Part shown: positions 46,218 to 55,819 of the stretch, in pieces | How positions within the stretch are numbered: the stretch's first letter is position 1 | Layout: every line of letters starts with the position of its first letter | Origin: CAIYRG01 sp036273455 | GTDB lineage: Bacteria; Pseudomonadota; Alphaproteobacteria; Micropepsales; Micropepsaceae | Reading direction: 5' to 3' | Length of the DNA stretch: 64,000 nucleotides | Assembly: GCA_036273455.1 (NCBI GenBank) | Contig: DASUHP010000101.1 | Span: 26,401 to 90,400 of the forward strand | Program-made: the position numbers and the translations under genes | Notes under the pieces: model-generated | Database searches by the model: none | What the model saw: only the letters and a program-made list of their open reading frames with translations | What the model was told of the DNA's origin: nothing

Positions 46218-47573
46218 ATGGCAGGCAAACCCGGCAAAGCATCACCGGTCCGAAAATCGAAGACCCTCTCGGAGCGTGCTGGCGCCCTCGCGCGCCGGCG
46301 TTCGTCGAAACCAGCCAAATCCGCGGCCGTATCCGGGGATTCGAAGCACGTCTCGCCACTGGCACCGGTCCATTTCGCGAAACTACCACCACTGGCCGGT
46401 GTGAGGCTGGCGGTGGGAGCGGCCAACATCCGCTATCCCGGGCGGAACGACGTGCTGCTCGCGGTTCTTGCCCCCGGAACCCAGGTCGCTGGCGTGTTCA
46501 CACGGTCGAAAACCGCTTCGGCGCCGGTCGAGTGGTGCCGGGAAGGCCTCCTCGGCGCAGCTGCGCGCGTGCTCGTGGTTAACAGTGGAAATGCCAACGC
46601 GTTCACTGGCCTGGCGGGAATGGAGGCGGTCCGCAAGATCGCTGAATCGGCTGCCGGTATGCTGTCGTGCCGGGCGCAGGAGGTTTTTATCGCCTCGACC
46701 GGTGTAATCGGCGAACCGTTGCCCGATCAGAAGATCATCAGGGTGTTGCCGGAACTTGCGGATTCCGGGGCCGCTGGCGCATGGCGCGCGGCGGGCGAAG
46801 CGATCATGACGACCGACACATTTCCGAAACTGGCTACCGCCAGTGCATTCATCGATGGCCACCGCGTAACCATCAACGGCATTGCGAAAGGCTCGGGCAT
46901 GATTGCCCCGGACATGGCCACCATGCTGTCCTTCGTTTTCACCGATGCCAAGCTGCCGAGCGCGGTGCTGCAGCCTCTGCTCGCCGAAGCGGCTGCCAAC
47001 TCATTCAATGCCATCACCGTCGACAGCGACACGTCCACCAGCGACACCCTGTTGATGTTCGCAACCGGCAAAGGCGCACCCCATCCTGCGATTGCGAAAC
47101 CTGGCGATAAGCGCCTGGAACAATTCAAGGAACGGCTGAACGCACTGTGCCTGGATCTGGCGCTTCAGGTGGTGAAAGACGGCGAGGGTGCATCCCGGCT
47201 GATCCAGGTGGATGTATCGGGCGCACAGAATAATGATGCGGCGAAAAAGATTGCCCTTGCGATTGCCAACTCACCGCTGGTGAAAACCGCGATCGCCGGA
47301 GCGGACGCCAATTGGGGCCGCGTTGTCATGGCGGTCGGCAAATCCGGTGAAGCGGCGGACCGCGACCGCTTGACGATCGCCTTTGGCGATCACGTCGTGG
47401 CGGAAAAGGGCGCGCGCGCGACGGGTTACGATGAGAAAAAGGCCGCCGCTGCCGTCGCCCGGCGCGAGGTGGCGATTTCGGTCGATGTCGGTATAGGCAA
47501 GGGCAAGGCGCGCGTTTGGACCTGCGACCTCACCGAAGGTTATATCCGCATCAACGGATCCTACCGGAGTTGA
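46218..47573 (+). CDS. argJ: Bifunctional glutamate N-acetyltransferase/ornithine acetyltransferase
   Basis: The 451-residue protein recycles the acetyl group in arginine synthesis. The precursor cuts itself before the nucleophile Thr 235 in KGSGMIAPDMATML. Other signatures are FTRSKTASAPVEWCR and NSGNANAFTG. The first 45 or so residues are a Lys/Ser/Ala-rich extension not usual in relatives, with no internal start codon before the conserved SPLAPVHF. Its stop overlaps the mutT TTG start. Confidence 0.95.
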   Translation: MAGKPGKASPVRKSKTLSERAGALARRRSSKPAKSAAVSGDSKHVSPLAPVHFAKLPPLAGVRLAVGAANIRYPGRNDVLLAVLAPGTQVAGVFTRSKTASAPVEWCREGLLGAAARVLVVNSGNANAFTGLAGMEAVRKIAESAAGMLSCRAQEVFIASTGVIGEPLPDQKIIRVLPELADSGAAGAWRAAGEAIMTTDTFPKLATASAFIDGHRVTINGIAKGSGMIAPDMATMLSFVFTDAKLPSAVLQPLLAEAAANSFNAITVDSDTSTSDTLLMFATGKGAPHPAIAKPGDKRLEQFKERLNALCLDLALQVVKDGEGASRLIQVDVSGAQNNDAAKKIALAIANSPLVKTAIAGADANWGRVVMAVGKSGEAADRDRLTIAFGDHVVAEKGARATGYDEKKAAAAVARREVAISVDVGIGKGKARVWTCDLTEGYIRINGSYRS

Positions 47574-47995
47574 CGTCGCAAAGCCGCCTGGTCCTCGTCA
47601 CCGCCTGCGCCCTCATCGATGATCGGAAGCGCGTGCTTATTGCCCAGCGCCCCGAAGGCAAATCGCTGGCAGGTTTGTGGGAATTTCCGGGAGGCAAGAT
47701 CGAAGCCGGAGAATCTCCGGAGGACACGCTCATCCGCGAGTTGTGCGAGGAACTCGCGATCAAGATCGATGCAGCGAACCTGTCAGCTGTGACCTTCGCA
47801 TCATACCGCTATCCCGACTTCCATCTGCTGATGCCGTTATTCGTCTGCCGGAAGTGGGAAGGCGCGCCGACTCCGCTCGAAAATCAGGCGATCGCCTGGG
47901 TTTCGATGGCAGAGTTGCGGAGGGAGGATTCGCGATATCCGATGCCACCCGCCGACGCTCCACTGATTCCGGCGCTTGCGAACTTCCTCCTCTAG
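47570..47995 (+). CDS. mutT: 8-oxo-dGTP diphosphatase-like Nudix hydrolase (MutT type)
   Basis: The 141-residue protein has a full Nudix box: GGKIEAGESPEDTLIRELCE followed by ELAI. The N-terminus (ACALIDDRKRVLIAQRPEGKSLAGLWEFPGG) is characteristic of MutT enzymes that clear 8-oxo-dGTP. TTG 47570 overlaps the argJ stop (TTGA), so it is coupled to argJ; the frame is open further upstream inside argJ. It converges on the methyltransferase gene with a 4-base overlap. Confidence 0.88.
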   Translation: MTSQSRLVLVTACALIDDRKRVLIAQRPEGKSLAGLWEFPGGKIEAGESPEDTLIRELCEELAIKIDAANLSAVTFASYRYPDFHLLMPLFVCRKWEGAPTPLENQAIAWVSMAELRREDSRYPMPPADAPLIPALANFLL

Positions 47996-48861
47996 CGTCC
48001 CGGTTTGCCGGGTTTGTCTTTAAGTGCTTCGGCGAGGCGCGCCTTTGCCGACCCGGGACGCAGCGGCTTTTGCTGGCTGTCATGCGGCGCCCAGCCGGTC
48101 AGATGGACAATGTCAAAAGTCGTGGGCACGCGGCCCTGATCGTCGCCAAAATGCCGGCCATATTCGGCAACAACCTCCCGCAAAAGCCCGCGTGAGATGA
48201 AATTCGGCCGGCGCTGAACCAGCACATTGGTTTCACCGAGCGCGCGCAAATCCATGAACAACCGCGTGGGATCGCGATAGCGGACCGTGGTCCGGTCGAT
48301 ATCTGCAACGGGAAGGGCGAACCCCGCACGCTGCAGCAATCCGCCGAGATCGCGGACATCGGCAAAGGGTGCAACCCGCGGCGATGCCCCGCCGGCTATG
48401 GCGCCTTCCGCCGCGGCGAATGCAAAGCGTAACTCACGTAAAGTCTCGCCACCAAACATGGCGCAGAGAAAAACGCCGTCGGGCTTCAGTACACGCCGAA
48501 TCTGGATCAGCGTGCCAGGCAAATCATTGACTGCATGCAACGACAATATGCTCGTCACCAGATCGAATGTTTCATCGCCGAAAGGAAGGAATTCATCGTC
48601 GGCAATCACGTCGGCTGCTGCCGGCTCAATCCCGGTACGCAACCAATTGTCAGCCGTGTTGCGCAAATGATCGAAACTCTGCGGGCGCGAATTGAGATCA
48701 AGCGCATTAGCAAAGCGCCGGTTTATCGCTGCAATGCGCGCCGCAACCTGCTCCGCCGCCTCATTCAAAAGGAACAGGTCCGCCTCCATTCCAGCAACAC
48801 GCCGGCGCCGCTGCCGGTAGGCCCGCCGGTCGAAAATCCTGTGGGGTTGCGATGCGCTCAT
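47992..48861 (-). CDS. SAM-dependent methyltransferase-like protein (BioC/NDUFAF5-like)
   Basis: The 289-residue protein starts with IFDRRAYRQRRRRVA, typical of the alphaproteobacterial relatives of NDUFAF5. It has a class I methyltransferase core with LPFGDETFDLVTSILSLHAV and LKPDGVFLCAMFGGETLREL. NDUFAF5 hydroxylates an arginine in respiratory complex I; BioC methylates malonyl thioesters. Which activity applies is not settled here. The first glycine-rich SAM loop is not obvious. It diverges from comF by 16 bases. Confidence 0.8.
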   Translation of the reverse strand: MSASQPHRIFDRRAYRQRRRRVAGMEADLFLLNEAAEQVAARIAAINRRFANALDLNSRPQSFDHLRNTADNWLRTGIEPAAADVIADDEFLPFGDETFDLVTSILSLHAVNDLPGTLIQIRRVLKPDGVFLCAMFGGETLRELRFAFAAAEGAIAGGASPRVAPFADVRDLGGLLQRAGFALPVADIDRTTVRYRDPTRLFMDLRALGETNVLVQRRPNFISRGLLREVVAEYGRHFGDDQGRVPTTFDIVHLTGWAPHDSQQKPLRPGSAKARLAEALKDKPGKPGR

Positions 48862-48877
48862 GGGATAGAATCAGGCC

Positions 48878-49648
48878 ATGACTGCGGACGGCGAAATCAA
48901 CCGGCTGAAGAGCAATTCCGTGCGCCGGATCGGGCGCGCATTGCTTGACACATTTTTTCCACCGCTCTGCATGTCGTGCCGCAAGCGCGTTGCCGAACCG
49001 CATGCTTTGTGCCCGTCATGCTGGTCTGCGATTGCATTTATCGCCGGAGCTGTTTGCTCCAAATGCGGTACTCCCTTCGAAACCGATCCCGGAGGCGAAA
49101 CGCTCTGCGGCCCCTGCCACGCCAACCCGCACAGCTTCGACCGGGCGCGCTCATTATTCAAATATGACGATGCCTCCAGGGGGCTGATCCTTGGTTTAAA
49201 GCATGGCGACCGCCTCGACCATGTTCCGGGCCTGACGCGGTGGCTCGGCCGGACGGGCGCGGAATTGCTGAACAATGCCGATCTGATCGTCCCGGTACCG
49301 CTGCACCGAATGCGGTTGTGGAAGCGCCGCTACAATCAGGCGGCTTTGCTGGCGGAACAACTTTCCCGATGGTCGGGCAAACCGCATGTTCCATTGCTCA
49401 TACAACGCACCCGACCGACGCCGAGCCAGGGTGAGATGACCTCCGCTAAAGCGCGGCGACGCAATGTTCTCGGCGCCTTCAAGGTTCCACCGCGATTCCG
49501 GACAGGCGTGCAGGGGAAGAAGGTCCTGCTGGTTGATGACGTGTTCACGACCGGAGCCACGCTCGATGCCTGCGCCCGCGCGCTGAAGCGGGCAGGGGCG
49601 GCAAGGGTCGAGGTGCTTACTCTTGCGCGGGTTGTCAGGCCGGGCTGA
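48878..49648 (+). CDS. ComF family phosphoribosyltransferase-like protein
   Basis: The 256-residue protein has an N-terminal zinc-finger-like segment with cysteine pairs (PLCMSCRKRV, CPSCW, CSKCGTPF, CGPCH). A phosphoribosyltransferase-like C-terminal half follows with VPVPLHRMRLWKRRYNQAALLAE and the PRPP-loop VLLVDDVFTTGAT. ComF proteins are linked to DNA uptake or processing. The small gap before grxC (20 bases) suggests co-transcription. Confidence 0.9.
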   Translation: MTADGEINRLKSNSVRRIGRALLDTFFPPLCMSCRKRVAEPHALCPSCWSAIAFIAGAVCSKCGTPFETDPGGETLCGPCHANPHSFDRARSLFKYDDASRGLILGLKHGDRLDHVPGLTRWLGRTGAELLNNADLIVPVPLHRMRLWKRRYNQAALLAEQLSRWSGKPHVPLLIQRTRPTPSQGEMTSAKARRRNVLGAFKVPPRFRTGVQGKKVLLVDDVFTTGATLDACARALKRAGAARVEVLTLARVVRPG

Positions 49649-49668
49649 CGCCATATATCAATGGAGCC

Positions 49669-49929
49669 ATGGCACAAGTTGTCATTTATACCACCCAGTA
49701 CTGTCCTTACTGCGTGCAGGCCAAACGCCTGCTGAAGCAGAAAGGCGTCGCCTTCGAAGAAATCGATGTCTCGAATGATCCCGAACTCAGGCGAAAAATG
49801 GTTGAGAAAGCCGGAGGCCGGATGACCGTTCCGCAAATCTTCGTCAACGACAGCTGGATCGGCGATTGCGACGGGATTTACGCGCTGGATCGGGCCGGCC
49901 GGCTCGATGCACTTTTGAGTCCGCCATGA
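49669..49929 (+). CDS. grxC: Glutaredoxin 3
   Basis: The 86-residue protein has the dithiol active site CPYC (TTQYCPYCVQAKRLL) and the glutathione-binding TVPQIFVND segment. It reduces disulfides and may work with BolA-type proteins. ATGA overlap with the next gene suggests translational coupling. Confidence 0.95.
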   Translation: MAQVVIYTTQYCPYCVQAKRLLKQKGVAFEEIDVSNDPELRRKMVEKAGGRMTVPQIFVNDSWIGDCDGIYALDRAGRLDALLSPP

Positions 49930-50759
49930 CGGGCCGGAAATTTCGTGCCGCCTGCGTGCAGCTCCGCTGCACGGAGGATATCGGCGAAAATGTCTACAAC
50001 GCTTCCCGGATTATCCGCGACGCACAGCGGGCGGGGGCCGAATTCGTTACGACTCCGGAAAACACCGGTCTCATGGCGGCGGATGCCGGCGCCAAGCTGG
50101 CCCTGTCAAAGCCGGAGAAAGACGACATCAGCCTTCCGGCGTTTTCCGCTATCGCCGAGGACCTTGGCATCTGGCTGCTTGTCGGTTCGCTCGCAATCAA
50201 ACTGCCGGACGGCAAGACCGCAAACCGGTCCTATCTGATAGGGCGCGATGGTCGTATCGCGGCGCGTTACGACAAGATTCACCTTTTTGACGTGAACTTG
50301 CCGGGTGGCGAGAGCTATCGCGAGTCAAACACGGTGACGGCGGGCGGCCAGGCGGTGATCGCCGATCTGCCGTGGGGCCGGATCGGACTGTCGGTCTGTT
50401 ACGACTTGCGTTTTCCGCATCTCTACCGGATGCTGGCAAAATCCGGCGCGGAAATGCTCAGCATCCCCTCGGCATTTACCGAAACCACGGGTCGGGCACA
50501 TTGGCATGTGCTGTTGCGCGCGCGAGCGATTGAAACCGGCTGCTTTGTCATCGCTCCTGCGCAGGGCGGAAAGCACGCCAATGGGCGCAGCACTTACGGC
50601 CACAGCATGATCGTTGGGCCATGGGGTGATATTCTGGCCGAAGCCGGGACCGATCCCGGTTTTATCGTCGCCGATATTGATCTTGACGAAGTGGCGGACG
50701 CGCGCGCCCGCGTACCATCGTTACAGCACGATCGCCCGTTCAGCGCGCCCCGACGGTAG
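49926..50759 (+). CDS. Carbon-nitrogen hydrolase (nitrilase superfamily, Nit-like)
   Basis: The 277-residue protein has the Glu-Lys-Cys triad: Glu in TPENTGLM, Lys in ARYDKIHLFDVNLPGG, Cys in GLSVCYDLRFPHLYR. It probably acts as a deaminated-glutathione amidase or related amidase in the cytoplasm, as close relatives do. ATG 49926 overlaps grxC by 4 bases. It is followed by a DUF1178 gene after 19 bases. Confidence 0.9.
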   Translation: MTGRKFRAACVQLRCTEDIGENVYNASRIIRDAQRAGAEFVTTPENTGLMAADAGAKLALSKPEKDDISLPAFSAIAEDLGIWLLVGSLAIKLPDGKTANRSYLIGRDGRIAARYDKIHLFDVNLPGGESYRESNTVTAGGQAVIADLPWGRIGLSVCYDLRFPHLYRMLAKSGAEMLSIPSAFTETTGRAHWHVLLRARAIETGCFVIAPAQGGKHANGRSTYGHSMIVGPWGDILAEAGTDPGFIVADIDLDEVADARARVPSLQHDRPFSAPRR

Positions 50760-50778
50760 ATTTAGGGATTTTCCTGCA

Positions 50779-51210
50779 TTGATCGTTTATCGGCTTGTTT
50801 GCTCATCCGGCCATGAATTTGAAGGCTGGTTCAAAAATAGCGCGATGTTCGATGAACAGGCGTCGAAGCACGTGTTGGATTGCCCCGTCTGCGGCGACAC
50901 GGACGTAAGGAAAGCGATCATGGCGCCTGCGGTCGCCAAAACCACTGAGCAGGTGACGGCAACTTCGGCGCAGAATACACAGCCGGATCACAGCAAAATC
51001 CGTCAATTCATGGCGGGATACCGGAAGTTCATCGAGGCCAATGCAGAGTATGTCGGCACGAAATTTCCCGAGGAAGCGCGCAAGATCCATTATGGCGAGA
51101 CCGAAGAGCGGCACATTTATGGTGAAAGCACGCTCAAGCAGGCACGTGAACTTGTGCAAGAGGGAATCGAAATCGCTCCGGTGCCGCCCGATCCCGAGGA
51201 CCTGAATTAG
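50779..51210 (+). CDS. DUF1178 family protein
   Basis: The 143-residue protein begins with the family pattern VYRLVCSSGHEFEGWFKNSA and has CPVCGDTDVRKAIMAPA, a zinc-ribbon-like cysteine arrangement. Its function is unknown. TTG 50779 is the start because the family begins here; AGGGA lies 10 bases upstream. It converges on ubiG with a 4-base overlap of the stop regions. Confidence 0.85.
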   Translation: MIVYRLVCSSGHEFEGWFKNSAMFDEQASKHVLDCPVCGDTDVRKAIMAPAVAKTTEQVTATSAQNTQPDHSKIRQFMAGYRKFIEANAEYVGTKFPEEARKIHYGETEERHIYGESTLKQARELVQEGIEIAPVPPDPEDLN

Positions 51211-51944
51211 CGCTTCACTGCGGTGATGACGTAATTCACGTCGGTGTCGGAGCTCAGCCGCCAATCCCACTTCAGCGGATCGAATACGATGCCCTGGGTG
51301 CGTGTGAGCTCCAGCCCGGCGCGTTCGAGTTGCGTACGCAATTCCAGCGGCGTCAGGAATCTGTTCCAGTCATGTGTTCCTGCGGGCAGCCAGCGCAAAA
51401 CATATTCCGCGCCGAATTTCGCGAGCATCAGGCTTTTCAGGGTCCGGTTAATGGTGGCGACAAACATCAAGCCGCCGGGATTGATCAAGGCCGCGCAGGC
51501 TTCCAGAAAATCGGGAACACTTGCGACATGTTCCACGACTTCCATGTTCAGGACGACATCAAAGCGCCGCCCCTCCAGCACCAGAGACTCCGCGCTTCCG
51601 GTGCGGTACTCGACGGCCAAATTCTGCCCCAAGGCATGTGTCGCTGCTGTCCTGACATTTCTTTCCGACGCGTCCACGCCGGTAACCTGAAATCCCATGC
51701 GCGCCATGGGTTCCGACAGCAATCCGCCGCCACACCCGATATCGAGCAGGCTCAACCCGCCGAATGGCTGCATTGCGCGAGCGTCGCGGCCGAAGTGCCG
51801 GGCCGCTTCTGAACGGATCAGCGTGAGCCGGACAGGATTGAACAGATGCAGGGGACGAAACTTGCCTCTGGGATTCCACCATTCCGCGGCAAGCTGCGCG
51901 AAACGTTCGACTTCCCGCTCATCCACGGACGGTGCTGAAGCCAT
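51207..51944 (-). CDS. ubiG: Ubiquinone biosynthesis O-methyltransferase
   Basis: The 245-residue enzyme carries out the O-methylations of ubiquinone synthesis. It has the UbiG start VERFAQLAAEWWNPRGKFRPLH, the SAM-binding LLDIGCGGGLLSEPMAR and MEVVEHV. ATG 51944 matches family length; the frame is open to a start at 52019. It diverges from lysC. Confidence 0.95.
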   Translation of the reverse strand: MASAPSVDEREVERFAQLAAEWWNPRGKFRPLHLFNPVRLTLIRSEAARHFGRDARAMQPFGGLSLLDIGCGGGLLSEPMARMGFQVTGVDASERNVRTAATHALGQNLAVEYRTGSAESLVLEGRRFDVVLNMEVVEHVASVPDFLEACAALINPGGLMFVATINRTLKSLMLAKFGAEYVLRWLPAGTHDWNRFLTPLELRTQLERAGLELTRTQGIVFDPLKWDWRLSSDTDVNYVITAVKR

Positions 51945-52040
51945 CACTTCGTCAGCTCGCATGCGCGGCGCCAAAAGTCGTTGTCGTCGTTTAAACCCGC
52001 GTCTATGTATGGCCGGCAATCGGGCTGCACCAGCGCATTA

Positions 52041-53264
52041 ATGTCAAAAATCGTCATGAAATTCGGGGGGACGTCGGTCGGCGATATTCCCCGCATCCGC
52101 AATGTCGCGAAACTGGTGCAGCGCGAAGCGGAACGCGGCCATCAGGTGGCGGTCGTGGTTTCGGCCATGGCGGGGGAAACCAACAAGCTGGTGGCGTTGA
52201 CGCGTGAATTGTCACCGTTGCACGACGCCCGCGAATATGACGTGGTGGTATCCTCGGGCGAGCAGGTGACCGCCGGATTGCTTGCGGTGGCACTGGCTAC
52301 AATCGGTGTTCCGGCCCGCTCCTGGCTTGGCTGGCAGGTGCCGATCCAGACATCCTCGATGCATGGATCGGCGCGGATCATGGCCATTGAGCCGGTTTTG
52401 CTTAATCAACGGATTGCCGAGGGGCAGGTGGCCGTCGTCGCCGGTTTCCAGGGTATTGCCACCGATCAGCGGATCACGACGCTTGGACGCGGCGGTTCAG
52501 ACACCAGCGCCGTGGCGCTTGCCGCGGCCCTGAAGGCTGATCGCTGCGATATCTATACTGATGTTGACGGCGTTTACACTACCGACCCTCGGATCACGTC
52601 ACGTGCCCGGCGGCTCGAAAAAATCGCATATGAAGAGATGCTCGAGCTGGCATCTCTGGGGGCGAAGGTATTGCAGACGCGCTCGGTCGAAATGGCCATG
52701 GTGCACCGCGTGCCGGTTCGGGTGCTCTCGACCTTTGATGCCGATAGTGGCGGTACGCTTGTTTGCGACGAGGAAGACATCGTGGAAAAAAATCCGGTCA
52801 CCGGGATCGCCTATACAAGGGATGAGGCAAAAATCACCCTGCTGCGCGTCCCCGACCAGCCTGGCGTCGCAGCAGCAATTTTCGGCCCGCTGGCCGATGC
52901 CGGCGTCAATGTGGACATGATCGTTCAGAACGTGTCCGAAGACGGGCGGCGCACCGATCTGACCTTCACCGTCCAGCGTTCGGAATTGGACCGGGCACTT
53001 GCTGCCATCCGCGAGGCGGCACCGCAAATCGGCTATAAAGACGTGATGTCGGATGCCGGAGTTGCCAAGATTTCCATCATCGGCATTGGCATGCGTGCCC
53101 ATCCCGGCGTGGCGCAAACCATGTTCCGGACGCTGGCGCAGAAGGGGATCAATATCCAGGTGATCTCGACGTCGGAGATCAAGGTCAGCGTTCTGATCGC
53201 AGAGGACTATGTGGAACTGGCGGTCCGCGCATTGCATTCGGCATATGATCTCGATGCGGCATGA
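52041..53264 (+). CDS. lysC: Aspartate kinase
   Basis: The 407-residue enzyme phosphorylates aspartate, the first step to lysine, threonine and methionine. It has the kinase signature MKFGGTSVGD, VSSGEQVTAGLL and GRGGSDTSAVALAAAL. Two ACT regulatory regions follow in the C-terminal part (LLRVPDQPGVAAAIF, and later SIIGIGMRAHPGVAQ). Feedback control by lysine or threonine is likely from the ACT domains. ATG 52041 fits the family. Confidence 0.97.
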   Translation: MSKIVMKFGGTSVGDIPRIRNVAKLVQREAERGHQVAVVVSAMAGETNKLVALTRELSPLHDAREYDVVVSSGEQVTAGLLAVALATIGVPARSWLGWQVPIQTSSMHGSARIMAIEPVLLNQRIAEGQVAVVAGFQGIATDQRITTLGRGGSDTSAVALAAALKADRCDIYTDVDGVYTTDPRITSRARRLEKIAYEEMLELASLGAKVLQTRSVEMAMVHRVPVRVLSTFDADSGGTLVCDEEDIVEKNPVTGIAYTRDEAKITLLRVPDQPGVAAAIFGPLADAGVNVDMIVQNVSEDGRRTDLTFTVQRSELDRALAAIREAAPQIGYKDVMSDAGVAKISIIGIGMRAHPGVAQTMFRTLAQKGINIQVISTSEIKVSVLIAEDYVELAVRALHSAYDLDAA

Positions 53265-53386
53265 CTGATGCGTCACCCTCACTTGCACCAACGGCGAAGC
53301 CCGTGCACAAACCGCGTGTCGCGCCTGAGCGCCGGTAAAGTGGGCATGCACAACCGAATCCGAGGCACGGTAGGGAAGACCACCTG

Positions 53387-55666
53387 ATGCCGCCGCAACT
53401 CGTCGCCGGCGGCCCGAGGGTACTTCTGCGCCGCCTGCGCGAGATTATGGCGGAGCGGCAAAGCGCCCAGGCCCGGCTGGACAAATTGGTTACGGTGATC
53501 GCCTCCAACATGGTTGCGGAGGTGTGCTCCATTTATCTTCGCCGCGCCGGCGGCGAGCTGGAGCTGTTCGCGACCGAAGGGCTGAACCGCGAAGCGGTCC
53601 ATCGCACGCGGCTGAAACCGGGTGAGGGCCTTGTCGGTCTGGTCGCCGAGAATGCCGCGCCATTGAACCTTTCAAACGCTCCCGAGCATCCGAGCTTCTC
53701 CTATCGGCCGGAAACCGGCGAAGACCCTTATCGGGCCTTCCTCGCGGTACCGATTGTGCGTGGCGAACGCGTGTTTGGGGTGCTCACGGTGCAAAATCGC
53801 ACGGCCCGGCATTACGAAGAAGAGGAGGAGGAAGCCCTCGCCACCATTGCCATGGTGCTGGCCGAGGTCGTGGCGCAGGGCACGCTTGTCGAGCTCAGCG
53901 AACTTGACGAAACCGAGCTCTCGCCGACCAGGCCTGCGCTGCTGCAAGGGGAAGGATTATCGGAAGGGCTCGCGATCGGCACGGTTTTCCTCCACGAGCC
54001 GCGCGTGAAGGCAGAGCGCATGATTGCCGACGATCCGGCGGGCGAACTGCGCCGGCTCGAGGATGCGCTGGAAGCCCTCAGTGTTTCCGTGGATGCGATG
54101 CTCGAATCGCCGGAACTGGAGCTGACCGGCGATACGCGCGAAGTGATTGAGGCCTATCGGCTGTTTGCCAATGATCAGGGCTGGCGGCAGCGCCTGATGG
54201 ACGCCGTGCGCTCCGGATTGACAGCAGAAGCCGCGGTTGAGCGCGTACAGGATGAGACCCGCGCCCGCATTGCCCGGACCGGCGACGCTTACTTGCGCGA
54301 GCGAATGCATGATTTTGAAGATCTTGCGCGGCGACTGGTGCGCCATTTGTCGAAAGCGGACGGCGAGGTTGAATCTTTGCCGGACCAGGCGGTCGTCGTT
54401 GCGCGCGTCATGGGGCCCGCAGAGCTTCTGGATTATGGACGCAATCGCATTGCGGGCCTCGTGGTCGAAGAAGCGACCCAGACTTCGCATATCGCGATCG
54501 TCGCCCGATCCATGAACGTCCCGCTGATCGGTGGAATCGAAGGGATCGCCGATTCAGCCCGTGCAGGTGACGCGGTCATCGTCGATGCGGACAGCGGCGA
54601 AGTGCGCATTCGACCGCCGAAAGAAGTCATCAACGTCTATCGCGGCAAACAGGCGTTGCTGGCGCAGCGTGTGGCGCAGTTTGCGGCGATTCGCGACGAG
54701 CCCGCAGTGACATTGGATGGCGTGCGCGTCAGCCTGAACATGAACGCAGGGCTGCTGCTGGATCTGCCGCATCTGACCGATTCGGGGGCCGATGGCATTG
54801 GTCTGTTCCGCACTGAACTGCAATTCCTGATTGGGGCCAAAATGCCCCGTTTGGCCGATCAGATCACGCTTTACCGCCAAGTCCTGGATTCGGCCGGCGG
54901 AAAACCCGTGGTGTTCCGCACACTCGATCTCGGCGGCGACAAGATCCCAAGCTACGGCCGGACAATATTGGAAGAAAATCCCGCCATGGGCTGGCGGGCG
55001 ATCCGGATCGCGCTCGATCGGCCGGGGCTGCTGCGCTATCAGCTGCGCGCCCTCATCACCGCCGCCAATGGCCGGCCTTTGCGCGTCATGCTGCCGATGA
55101 TCGCTGAGGTCGGTGAATTCGAATCGGCGCGGGCACTGCTTCGCAAGGAGCTGGATCGTGCGGAGCGGGTCGGGTTGAAGCTGCCGCAGGACCTGCAATT
55201 GGGCGCGATGTTGGAAGTGCCCTCGCTGCTATTCGGGCTCGAGCAGATGCTGTCTTGCGCCGATTTTATTTCAGTGGGCTCAAACGATCTGCTGCAGTTT
55301 GCCTTCGCCTCCGACCGCACAAACCCGAGGGTCGCGCGGCGATATGACACCGTCTCGCCGGCCGTGCTGAACCTGTTGCGCCATATCGCGGCAACTGCGC
55401 ATGCAGCGAAGCGCATGGCATCGCTCTCGGTCTGTGGTGAGATCGCCGGCCGGCCGCTGGAGGCCATGACACTCGTGGGGCTTGGCTTCGCTTCACTGTC
55501 GATGCACGCCTCAACGATTGGACCGGTGAAGATGATGATTCGTGCGCTCGATACCCGGTTGCTGAGGCCGATAGTGCTGGAGCTTTGCCGCAGTCCCGTG
55601 AACACGGTGCGCGCTGCGCTCGCCGATTTCGCCGAAGCGCACAAGATTCCGGTCGGGCGCAATTGA
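53387..55666 (+). CDS. ptsP: PtsP: GAF-containing PEP-protein phosphotransferase (nitrogen PTS enzyme I)
   Basis: The 759-residue protein has an N-terminal GAF domain (about residues 17-165) followed by an enzyme-I region. The phosphorylated His 368 lies in ATQTSHIAIVARS. The C-terminal PEP-binding part has LFRTELQFL, FRTLDLGGDK and SVCGEIAG. It starts the nitrogen phosphotransfer chain to NPr and EIIA-Ntr, in place of sugar transport. lysC lies 122 bases upstream. Confidence 0.96.
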   Translation: MPPQLVAGGPRVLLRRLREIMAERQSAQARLDKLVTVIASNMVAEVCSIYLRRAGGELELFATEGLNREAVHRTRLKPGEGLVGLVAENAAPLNLSNAPEHPSFSYRPETGEDPYRAFLAVPIVRGERVFGVLTVQNRTARHYEEEEEEALATIAMVLAEVVAQGTLVELSELDETELSPTRPALLQGEGLSEGLAIGTVFLHEPRVKAERMIADDPAGELRRLEDALEALSVSVDAMLESPELELTGDTREVIEAYRLFANDQGWRQRLMDAVRSGLTAEAAVERVQDETRARIARTGDAYLRERMHDFEDLARRLVRHLSKADGEVESLPDQAVVVARVMGPAELLDYGRNRIAGLVVEEATQTSHIAIVARSMNVPLIGGIEGIADSARAGDAVIVDADSGEVRIRPPKEVINVYRGKQALLAQRVAQFAAIRDEPAVTLDGVRVSLNMNAGLLLDLPHLTDSGADGIGLFRTELQFLIGAKMPRLADQITLYRQVLDSAGGKPVVFRTLDLGGDKIPSYGRTILEENPAMGWRAIRIALDRPGLLRYQLRALITAANGRPLRVMLPMIAEVGEFESARALLRKELDRAERVGLKLPQDLQLGAMLEVPSLLFGLEQMLSCADFISVGSNDLLQFAFASDRTNPRVARRYDTVSPAVLNLLRHIAATAHAAKRMASLSVCGEIAGRPLEAMTLVGLGFASLSMHASTIGPVKMMIRALDTRLLRPIVLELCRSPVNTVRAALADFAEAHKIPVGRN

Positions 55667-55819
55667 AATGACGGCGGATTGACCGCTGCGGGCTTTTTGA
55701 TCCGCGTCCCTTCTGATAATTACATTTTTACGGTGTTCGTGGATAAATGTGTAAGTCTGTCATTGTACAAAAAAGCAGTGGCGGTGTTGCCCGGCCACCG
55801 GGAATAGGCGAACGAAAAT

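Noticed and set aside
53261..53338. A 25-codon frame overlapping the lysC stop by 4 bases (ATGA)
   Set aside because: It has no Shine-Dalgarno, no recognisable sequence and lies in the normal gap before ptsP.
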